DNA of 64,000 nt from the NCBI GenBank assembly GCA_947044365.1, contig OX345642.1, forward strand, positions 7,010,507 to 7,074,506. Reading direction: 5' to 3'. The position numbers and the translations under genes are program-made. Below, piece after piece: positions 43,470 through 52,940 of the stretch; within the stretch, counting starts at the first letter, position 1, and each line of letters begins with the position of its first letter. The stretch is from Petrosia ficiformis (Eukaryota; Porifera; Demospongiae; Haplosclerida; Petrosiidae). The notes below the pieces were generated by a model. It saw only the letters and a list, made by a program, of their open reading frames with translations, did no database searches and was not told where the DNA came from.

Positions 43470-46400
43470 TTAAAGGATGGGTAACATCATGTCATTAACA
43501 GCTTGTGATAAATCCACTACTTGTAACAATAATATTTTCTACAATAACTTTTAGTAGGAATATTTTCAAATATTAATTATATCTAACCTCTTGATCTGTA
43601 CTGTGTTGTTTAGCTTTCCTCCATTTTGAATCAAATAATGATAACTGTATAGTAGCTGATTTTCTTTTATCATTGTTATATAGTACAATGGCATAGTTTA
43701 AATGGACCAATGGATCAACACTGGAATATATATAATCATAATGATATTAACTGTTTAGTAGCTTGTTATACAGTACAATGGCATAGTTTAAATGAGCCAA
43801 TGGATCAACACTGGAATATATACAATCATAATGCTGATATCATTGTTATTATGATAATCACTTGAGTGTGATTTAGATAAAGGATTTTAAATATATTTTG
43901 ACTTACTCATCAGAAATAAGAGCTTGTTCATAAGCTCTGAATGAGTTTTCAACATCATCAAGATGAGGAAGAGCAACTACAAATTAACAACAACATATAA
44001 ATATCTTGCAACTAAACACACATGTATTACACACATGTATTACACACATGTATTACACACATACTTCCTAATAACATCAACAAATCAGGATTTTTAGGCT
44101 GTAGACTTTGTCCAGCTTTCAAAAAATGGAAACTGGATGCATATCTGACCAGAGACTTAAGGATATAATATAATAGTAATAATAATAATAATAATAATAT
44201 TAAACTAAATGGCCTTTAGAGACTTCTAATAGCGTAATAGACAAGATTTGAAATAATTTATGTATTACATACTGTCTCAACCAGACATGGAGAATGTTTG
44301 TATAAGTACTCAGTGGAGACTCACAAATACAAGTTTTATGAATACCAGTATAAGTACCTATATAGATTACATGTACATGTTATGATTGTACTGAATACCA
44401 GTACATGTACAAGTACTTATATAGATTATTCAAAAACGTACAACCTTTTTTGAATGAGTACTAGTACTAGTCTTCCTCAAGTACAAAGTGCAATCAACTA
44501 GTAACTGCAATACAGAACATAACAGTCTTATCTCATGTGGAATAATGGTTTGTTATATAGATGGGTGTTTTTCATTTCTAATAGTACTGTAATGACCACA
44601 CCCACACGATATTATTAGGAACAATGATGAATGTAACTATTATAACTATTAGGTATGTAGTTCAGGTATCAGGATACTGTTGCATTGCTAAATGAACCAG
44701 TCCCAGATTATAAAGAATGTAACTATTATAACTATTAGGTATGTAGTTCAGGTATCAGGATACTGATGCATTGCTAAATGAACTAGTCCCAGATTATAAA
44801 GAATGTAACTATTATAACTATTAGGTATGTAGTTCAGGTATCAGGATACTGATGCATTGCTAAATGAACCAGTCCCAGATTATAAAGAATGTAACTATTA
44901 TAACTATTAGGTATGTAGTTCAGGTATCAGGATACTGTTGCATTGCTAAATGAACCAGTCCCAGATTATAAAGTATGTAACTATTATAACTATTAGGTAT
45001 GTAGTTCAGGTATCAGGATACTGATGCATTGCTAAATGAACCAGTCCCAGATTATAAAGAATGTAACTATTATAACTATTAGGTATGTAGTTCAGGTATC
45101 AGGATACTGTTGCATTGCTAAATGAACCAGTCCCAGATTATAAAGTATGTAACTATTATAACTATTAGGTATGTAGTTCAGGTATCAGGATACTGATGCA
45201 TTGCTAAATGAACTAGTCCCAGATTATAAAGAATGTAACTATTATAACTATTAGGTATGTAGTTCAGGTATCAGGATACTGATGCATTGCTAAATGAACC
45301 AGTCCCAGATTATAAAGAATGTAACTATTATAACTATTAGGTATGTAGTTCAGGTATCAGGATACTGTTGCATTGCTAAATGAACCAGTCCCAGATTATA
45401 AAGAATGTAACTATTATAACTATTAGGTATGTAGTTCAGGTATCAGGATACTGTTGCATTGCTAAATGAACCAGTCCCAGATTATAAAGAATGTAACTAT
45501 TATAACTATTAGGTATGTAGTTCAGGTATCAGGATACTGATGCATTGCTAAATGAACCAGTCCCAGATTATAAAGAATGTAACTATTATAACTATTAGGT
45601 ATGTAGTTCAGGTATCAGGATACTGTTGCATTGCTAAATGAACCAGTCCCAGATTATAAAGTATGTAACTATTATAACTATTAGGTATGTAGTTCAGGTA
45701 TCAGGATACTGATGCATTGCTAAATGAACCAGTCCCAGATTATAAAGAATGTAACTATTATAACTATTAGGTATGTAGTTCAGGTATCAGGATACTGTTG
45801 CATTGCTAAATGAACTAGTCCCAGATTATAAAGAATGTAACTGTTATAACTATTAGGTATGTAGTTCAGGTATCAGGATACTGATGCATTGCTAAATGAA
45901 CCAGTCCCAGATTATAAAGAATGTAACTATTATAACTATTAGGTATGTAGTTCAGGTATCAGGATACTGTTGCATTGCTAAATGAACCAGTCCCAGATTA
46001 TAAAGAATGTAACTATTATAACTATTAGGTATGTAGTTCAGGTATCAGGATACTGATGCATTGCTAAATGAACTAGTCCCAGATTATAAAGAATGTAACT
46101 ATTATAACTATTAGGTATGTAGTTCAGGTATCAGGATACTGTTGCATTGCTAAATGAACTAGTCCCAGATTATAAAGAATGTAACTATTATAACTATTAG
46201 GTATGTAGTTCAGGTATCAGGATACTGTTGCATTGCTAAATGAACTAGTCCCAGATTATAAAGAATGTAACTATTATAACTATTAGGTATGTAGTTCAGG
46301 TATCAGGATACTGATGCATTGCTAAATGAACCAGTCCCAGATTATAAAGAATGTAACTATTATAACTATTAGGTATGTAGTTCAGGTATCAGGATACTGT

Positions 46401-47300
46401 TGCATTGCTAAATGAACCAGTCCCAGATTATAAAGAATGTAACTATTATAACTATTAGGTATGTAGTTCAGGTATCAGGATACTGATGCATTGCTAAATG
46501 AACTAGTCCCAGATTATAAAGAATGTAACTATTATAACTATTAGGTATGTAGTTCAGGTATCAGGATACTGTTGCATTGCTAAATGAACTAGTCCCAGAT
46601 TATAAAGAATGTAACTATTATAACTATTAGGTATGTAGTTCAGGTATCAGGATACTGTTGCATTGCTAAATGAACCAGTCCCAGATTATAAAGAATGTAA
46701 CTATTATAACTATTAGGTATGTAGTTCAGGTATCAGGATACTGTTGCATTGCTAAATGAACCAGTCCCAGATTATAAAGAATGTAACTATTATAACTATT
46801 AGGTATGTAGTTCAGGTATCAGGATACTGTTGCATTGCTAAATGAACTAGTCCCAGATTATAAAGAATGTAACTATTATAACTATTAGGTATGTAGTTCA
46901 GGTATCAGGATACTGATGCATTGCTAAATGAACCAGTCCCAGATTATAAAGTATCTTCCATTCAAATGGAGCTAGATAATTAGCACGCTTTAGACAACTT
47001 ATAGCCTGCATAAATAGATATACAAACAAAAGAATTTAAAATATCGTACTCACATTTATCTTTGGCTAATTACAGTATATATGGTATTGATTACGTTTTG
47101 TAATACACTGTCTGACTAATTAGAGTATATATGGTACTGTACTCACAGCTACATATTTTTTCTTTCCGTAGAAACACATTCCAATGTTATTCCACAAATG
47201 AGGTGATTCTGGTGAGGTATGAGCAGCTATACGATACTTTGATAATGCAACATCATAATCATTATGAGATTGGATAATAGAACCAGCAGCAAGAATAGCC

Positions 47301-47374
<74 letters not shown>

Positions 47375-49091
47375 TGGGTGAGGAGAGAACATGTAGGTGT
47401 ATATTATATATGTATATATAATATATACACAATACCTTGTAGTTGCTGGGGTCAAAGGTCAGAGCTCCACCCAAACATTCAAATGCTTTCTGTGAAGCTC
47501 CAGTCTACAAATGAAAATATATACATGTACATATAATATATACATTTACATGTATATACATAGTGACATGTACATATAGATCATGTAATATGTACATGTA
47601 TACATGTAGTGACATGTAATATGTACATGTACACATGTAGTGACTAGTAATATGTACATGTACACATGTAGTGACATGTAATATGTACATGTACACATGT
47701 AGTGACATGTAATGTTTGTTTACCTGTAAATATAACAATCCTAATGTTGATAAGAGTTCAGGATCTTCAGGATTATGTCTGAGAAGATGACAGAAGAATA
47801 ATTAGGTACCACTCATTCATCCACCCTCTGTATCTGTCTGTACAAGTGTCCGTCCATCCATCCATCCATCCATCCATCCACCCATATTTCTTATCACTTA
47901 CTTTGTAGCTCTTCGGTAAATCTCAGTTGCTTTTGCTATATCTCCTCTCATAAGATATAATCTTCCTAATTCAGTATATGTCACAATTTGTGGAGTGAGA
48001 TCAAGAGATTGAGTCAACATTTCTAAAGCCTGTATGAAGAGACAGAGGTAGACAGAAAGAGAGATTAAGATGGATAGATACATACATGTATATATAATTA
48101 TATATTATTATACATAGATAGATTTTGACAAGGATAGATAGATAGATAGATAATTCAAACCTTATTATAATCCTTCAAGTGCATATAGCACACACCAATA
48201 TTATGAAGTACTTCCTAAAAATGATAATTATATATTATTATAATTATCGTAATGGTGACCACACCCACCCAATCATGTTCTTTAGTTAATGACTCCAATT
48301 CTTTATAAGTGTCTAAGGCAGGTTTGTACTTGCCCAAGAGAAACCTGTTAGTGTGACCAGAAAATAACAGGAATTATGTATGATTAAGGCTTGAAGATCT
48401 CATATGCTGGATCTTACAATGTTCGTGCTACATGTTTCACATTGGAGGGATTATTAGGATTCAATTTAACAGCTTGTTGAAAATGTTCTAATGATCCTTG
48501 TATGTTTCCCTCCTGACGTAGGATCAACCCTGAGACAGACAGACAGACAGATTGGTTATAAATTGATATATCATATCAGATATATACCTTGTATATAAAT
48601 AGAATATTCACAGAGTCCATCTGTTTCCATAAGAACCTCTTTAATAAGTACCTATAATAGTATTAGAATGATGTCACATGACTAGTATGACATCATCACT
48701 AGTAATTCAGGATTATAGTACTCCTAGTGTATCAATGATGTACACATACCCAAATAATTCATCATGAACTGCTAGATTGAATGGTCTATACATATGTATA
48801 TACCTTACCTTACATGTCTCGAAATCTTTACGTATATAAAGTAAATGAATAAGCCAATTCTGTCTGTCAAATAGAGGAATTTCTGGAGCTATTGTAGATG
48901 AAATAGAGACTGGAAGATAACTGGCCCCACCCACTTTTTGAATACGTACCTTTAGATCCTCTTACAATAGTTCTTGACAGCTGTGGATCAAATGATCTTT
49001 TCTTTTTAGATTGTGTGTCTTCTGTGGCCTGTTCTTGTGTATCTTTGTCAATAGAATCAGTAATTTTACTTGGTTGTTGTTCAGTGGCCAT
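43470..49091 (-). CDS. BBS4: Bardet-Biedl syndrome 4 protein (BBSome TPR subunit)
   Basis: Fifteen exons in continuous phase, about 465 residues: 49091-48950, 48909-48809, 48651-48588, 48529-48418, 48344-48269, 48214-48161, 48029-47902, 47778-47724, 47504-47436, 47299-47147, 47005-46914, 44144-44065, 43976-43907, 43720-43588, 43538-43470. The protein matches BBS4 throughout: [116 protein letters not shown], then LHFL-type and NYAIVLYN repeats. Known role: TPR subunit of the BBSome, for ciliary membrane-protein traffic. Exon 11 ends ATGCATCA/GTATCC and joins exon 12 (ATATGCATCC) to give [11 protein letters not shown]. Intron 11 is mostly an 86-bp minisatellite that repeats this donor. Head-to-head with TRIP13. 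Confidence 0.92.
43642..43833 (-). repeat. Tandem duplication covering the BBS4 exon 14 acceptor and exon start
   Basis: Two copies (43642-43747 and 43748-43833). Each holds TATATATTCCAG followed by the first ~45 coding bases of exon 14 ([15 protein letters not shown] versus [15 protein letters not shown]); acceptors are at 43721 and 43811, 90 bp apart. The model uses the distal copy, which continues into the rest of the exon. The proximal copy lacks that continuation and could only form a short in-frame cassette using a weak GTTAAT donor. Confidence 0.8.
44629..46950 (-). repeat. 86-bp splice-donor minisatellite, 27 exact-length units, BBS4 intron 11
   Basis: 2322 bp = 27 x 86 with no length variation that I can find. 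On the BBS4 strand each unit carries ~38 bp identical to the end of exon 11 (CTTTATAATCTGGGACTGGT and on to AGCAATGCAACA), then the donor GTATCC and ~42 bp of intron. Units differ mainly at three sites: CAA/CAT (Gln/His), CTG/CTA (synonymous Leu), and the base before TCTTTATAAT. The unit joined to the real exon is a CAT (His) type. Some blocks of neighbouring variants recur, suggesting multi-unit amplification. Confidence 0.97.
47303..47374. repeat. (AG)n microsatellite next to the BBS4 exon 10 acceptor
   Basis: AG dinucleotides on the plus strand, i.e. (CT)n on the gene strand, immediately upstream of the exon 10 acceptor (CTCTTAG), so it serves as the polypyrimidine tract. Intron 8 also has a repeated block around TACATGTACACATGTAGTGA (47566-47710). 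Confidence 0.9.
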
Positions 49092-49164
49092 CTTGAAATA
49101 ATATGTCACGTGATGATAAATGGCGGTAAATTCAAATTTCCATATAACCACGTGGTATTCTAAG
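49092..49164. promoter_or_regulatory. 73-bp divergent promoter, BBS4 / TRIP13
   Basis: Opposing ATGs with 73 bp between. Two E-boxes CACGTG lie at 49107-49112 and 49149-49154, roughly symmetric, with ATGGCGG between. No TATA box. Shared promoter inferred. Confidence 0.6.
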
Positions 49165-51564
49165 ATGGAAAGAGAAGGACTTAAGGAGCTGTGTGAGGCA
49201 TTACCATCACCTTTTTCTCCTCTTTTACACGTAGAGATTTGTCAAAAGCCATACAGGTACCCAAAAATATATAATACAAGATTCAATAGTCATCATTAGT
49301 GTCAATCATATCTTTGTATTCCACAGTACACTGAAAGCATCTGTAGTGAAAGATCACGTGAGGACCCTGCTTAGTATGAAATCCACAGTGTTTGAGGAGC
49401 TTGTAGTGACAGAGTTTGATGATCCAGTACTACATGAGCATGTGATGTCTGTTTCTGTGGTTGATATGCCGCGAGGAATAAAAGTGACCATATTCAATTC
49501 CAAATACCAGAATTGATGTATGGATAGATAAATAGATAGATAGACGACTTTGTAAATAGATGAAGAATCAATAGATAGATAAAGAATCTATTGAGATAAT
49601 GGATGGGCTAATTATCATGTAATATAGAGTCCAATTGTCAATACATATAACTTATATTCTACAAATCCTGTCAAATGATGATGTCTCCATTCTGCAGTTT
49701 TTAAATTTCTCTTCAATGAGGTTATTACTTCATGTATTTCAACTTCATGAAGAAGGACCTGCTCAAGAGGAAGTTGAGGATGAGAGTGATGTGTCTGCAG
49801 CTAATAACTGGCTATTACCAAATAGTATGTGTAATATTGTAGAGTGTACGTAGAGTTAACAGGTAGATTATATGGTGCTGCAGTTATTCCATATTTCTTG
49901 CAAAGCCATAGAAGTACAGACCTCCAGTTATTCATATTTCTTACAAAGCCATAGAAGTACGGAACCTCTAGTTATTCCACATTTCTTACAAAGCCATAGA
50001 AGTACAGAAACTCGAGTTATTCCATATTTCTTACAAAGCCATAGAAGTACGGAACCTCTAGTTATTCCACATTTCTTACAAAGCCATAGAAGTACAGAAC
50101 CTCTAGTTATTCCATATTTCTTGCAAAGCCATAAAAGTACACGCCTCTAGTTAGTCCATATTTCTGCAAAGCCATAGAAGTACAGAACCTCCATATTTCT
50201 TACAAAGCCATAGAAGTACAGAACCTCTAGTCAATGCTTAATGTGATATATTCATATTCTATTCCTCATTACTTAGTGGAGTTTAATGGATTATGGGAGA
50301 GTCTCGTTTATGACTCTGAAGTCAAGCAAAATGTTAGTGAACTTATCGGTATAAGATATAATAATTATAAATCTTCGTTCAGCTGTTAAATTATGCTGAA
50401 ACAATGTTGCTGTTTTCTGACAAGTAAGTAATCATAATTATTATTATTGTATATTAGTTAACAATATCACAGGGGTGTAGATGCAAATGTCATCTCATGG
50501 AATCGTGTTGTTCTTCTCCATGGTAACCAGCATACTTGAAAAACTTGTGTTTAATGTTTCATGTCTAGGTCCACCAGGCACTGGAAAAACATCTCTTTGC
50601 AAAGCATTAGCTCAGAAATTGTGCATTAGATTATCAGAAAGGTGCTCCATATATGGAAAAGTAATGTATTATGTTAATTTCTTGTTTCTGTAGGTATTCA
50701 TATGGACAGCTGGTAGAGATCAATAGTCACAGCTTGTTTTCAAAATGGTTTTCTGAGGTAAGAAAGAACACTGATATGAAACATTTTGCAAATCTCTTCT
50801 CCACTTTTTTCCTTATTGCAAGAGTGGAAAATTAGTTCAAAAGATGTTTACAATGATTCAAGGACTCATTCTTGATCCTGAAGCTTTGGTTTGTGTCTTG
50901 ATAGATGAGGTATGTAAGAAATCAGTCACTTCATATAATCTCATTCAACTCCGCCTTCTCTCTCAGGTAGAGAGTTTGACTGCTGCTCGCAAGGCGGCTA
51001 TATCAGGAAGTGAACCATCTGATGCTATTCGTGTTGTTAATGCACTTCTTACACAAATTGATCAGATCAAACGATACCCTAATGTCGTTATATTAACAAC
51101 ATCCAACGTAACAGGAGCTATAGATTTAGCATTTGTGGACAGGTAGAATATAGAGTGGTATTGGTATTCCACAGCATTCTAAATAATGTACTCATCAATC
51201 CTTTATCCATTCATTCATCTATCCATTCATCAATTTATCTATCTATCGTAATGATTCATGCCCTTATCAGCATTTGTAGCCAGGTAAAATATAGAGTGGT
51301 GGGTCATGACTTTAAAATAATCTACTCGTCAATCGTCTATCAATTTATCAATCCAACCATCAATCTATCCAATTATCAGTCTATCTACCTACCTATCTAT
51401 CTACCTACCTACCTATCTATCTATCTACCTATCTATCTATCTACCTACCTATCTACCTACCTACCTATCTATCTACCTATCTACCTATCTATCTACCTAC
51501 CTATCTACCTACCTATCTATCTACCTATCTATCTATCTACCTACCTATCTATCTATCTACCTAC

Positions 51565-51595
<31 letters not shown>

Positions 51596-52731
51596 CCTAT
51601 CTATCTATCTACCTACCTATCTATCTATCTACCTACCTATCTATCTACCTATCTATCTATCTACCTATCTATCTATCTACCTATCTACCTACCTATCTAT
51701 CTATCTACCTACCTATCTATCTATCTACCTACCTATCTCATTAATGCATTATCAATTCATTCACTGATTGAATGGTTTGATGTGTATACTGCACAGGTCT
51801 ACAGTGAATGGATAGAGTGATATTTATCCATCATTTATTCTATTCAACAGAGCGGATATTAAACAGTACATTGGAATGCCATCAACAGCAGCTGTGTTTC
51901 AAATATACCATTCCTGTATCAAAGAGCTCATGAGAGTAGGGATCATCACACCACCTCAACAACTGCTAAGTCTCAGGTTAGCATGAGGAAGAAATGGATG
52001 ATGGGATGGAGTGTTAGTGATGAGCTAGCACGGTGTACCATTGGGCCAAAGAGCTTCTTATTTTGTGCTGTGCAGTTTACCATTAGGGGAGCCAGATGGC
52101 TTCTTTAATTATGATCATAGTTAGATATTGTATCTTTGCTAATACGCTCAAGGAGTGTCCAATAAGCTCATATGCTAATCCAATTTAGCCCATGCTTCAA
52201 AGTTAAAACTACAATAGATAATTGTACTGATAGAAGCATCGTTGCTATTCTATGCATATCTCTCCAGAGCTCTAGAAGTGATCAGATTTGTGGAGAACGA
52301 TGCAACAAAACCTAGTCTCAAACTAAGAGATGTTGCTCATGGCAGTGAGGGATTGAGTGGAAGAACTCTTCGTAAGCTACCATTCCTAGCACAGGCCTTG
52401 TATACACAGGTATGTTGTAATTAGAATGCTAATTGTATAGACTGTTATAATAGCATGAGTGTGGTATAATATCTATATGAACTACATGTACATTCACTTA
52501 TCCTATTTTCATCGCTTGTCCTGCTCCCTATATGCTTCTGTATACAGTTCAGTTTCAAATATACTGGACACAATGTCTCGTGTGACTGGCTGATTGCTTG
52601 TGTATTTTGATATTAAATTCTTTATCTCATTCTAGAAACATACAGTCAGTCTTGAAGACTTCTTATGTGCTCTTCAAAGAGCAGCTGTTAAACAGTTTAA
52701 AGAAACAGAAGAGCTAGTTAATGCATCTTAG
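49165..52731 (+). CDS. TRIP13: TRIP13/PCH2 AAA+ ATPase (HORMA remodeller)
   Basis: Thirteen exons in phase, about 428 residues (human 432): 49165-49256, 49327-49483, 49698-49824, 50277-50332, 50383-50423, 50473-50522, 50569-50641, 50694-50757, 50823-50909, 50967-51142, 51851-51976, 52268-52409, 52636-52731. Landmarks: [55 protein letters not shown] (Walker A), [36 protein letters not shown] (Walker B), [29 protein letters not shown] (sensor 1), [25 protein letters not shown] (sensor 2 region). Known role: disassembles MAD2-containing mitotic checkpoint complex and remodels meiotic HORMA proteins. All ATPase motifs are intact. Convergent with CEP76, with 209 bp between stops. Confidence 0.95.
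49877..50230 (+). repeat. ~45-bp minisatellite in TRIP13 intron 3
   Basis: About eight copies of CCATATTTCTTACAAAGCCA + TAGAAGTACAGAACCTCTAG + TTATT, with single-base variants. 45 bp is a multiple of three and one frame stays open, but I find no homology to either flanking exon. Confidence 0.9.
51370..51740. repeat. CTAT/CTAC tetranucleotide array in TRIP13 intron 10
   Basis: (CTAT)n and (CTAC)n mixed, about 370 bp. It is open in one frame only because of its composition. It is preceded by two similar blocks around ACAGCATT and CAGGTAAAATATAGAGTGGT (51143-51320). Confidence 0.95.
52018..52210 (+). mobile_element. MITE-like repeat, copy 3 of 3 (degenerate)
   Basis: In TRIP13 intron 11. Shares GGCCAAAGAGCTTCTTATTT-like, AATTATGATCATA and CCCATGCTTCAAA blocks, in order, with 4680-4895. 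Terminal inverted repeats are no longer clear. Confidence 0.6.
52497..52600 (+). repeat. Dispersed repeat, second copy of 21217-21335
   Basis: In TRIP13 intron 12. Shares CTTGTCCTGCTCCC, GTATACAGTTCAGTTT and GTGACTGGCTG, in the same order and spacing, with the copy upstream of minisatellite array 1. Confidence 0.6.
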
Positions 52732-52940
52732 ATCTACCTAAACGCAACCCCTTCTCTCTCTGTTCCTCATATCTTTATTCCAACCAAATTTAGAATACAC
52801 AAACTGTTTATGGAGTTAAAACGTCAAATTAAAAATAATTCGATGATAATTTATTACAAAGTTCTATTTATAGTACTGACATACATACTAATAAATTACA
52901 TACATACATCATAACAAAGTTCTATTTACATACATCTAGC

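Larger units (their letters stand above)
21349..43628 (+). repeat. Head-to-tail segmental duplication: MRPL38 3' exons + TRIM-NHL + BBS4 3' end
   Basis: Four tandem units of about 5.2-5.7 kb. Unit starts are inside the 69-bp minisatellite; unit ends are inside BBS4 exon 14 at CCATTTTG. Junctions are at 27467/27468, 33156/33157 and 38440/38441, where CCATTTTGA (or C) is followed by TACTAGTAAATGG. At the right end of the last unit the same CCATTTTGA continues into native BBS4 (ATCAAATAATG, 43629 on). Start codons of the TRIM genes are spaced 5667, 5318 and 5340 bp. Intronic and intergenic parts are as similar as the exons, so the copies are recent or homogenised. Confidence 0.93.

Noticed and set aside
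44629..46950. Possible CRISPR array (27 regular repeats)
   Set aside because: No unique spacers: whole 86-bp units repeat head to tail, in an animal gene intron, and half of each unit is BBS4 exon sequence.
49872..50150. 92-codon frame of [14 protein letters not shown] repeats
   Set aside because: Created by the 45-bp intronic minisatellite of TRIP13; conserved flanking exons splice across it in phase.
51155..51820. 221-codon frame rich in YLPIYLS
   Set aside because: Translation of the CTAT/CTAC array in TRIP13 intron 10.
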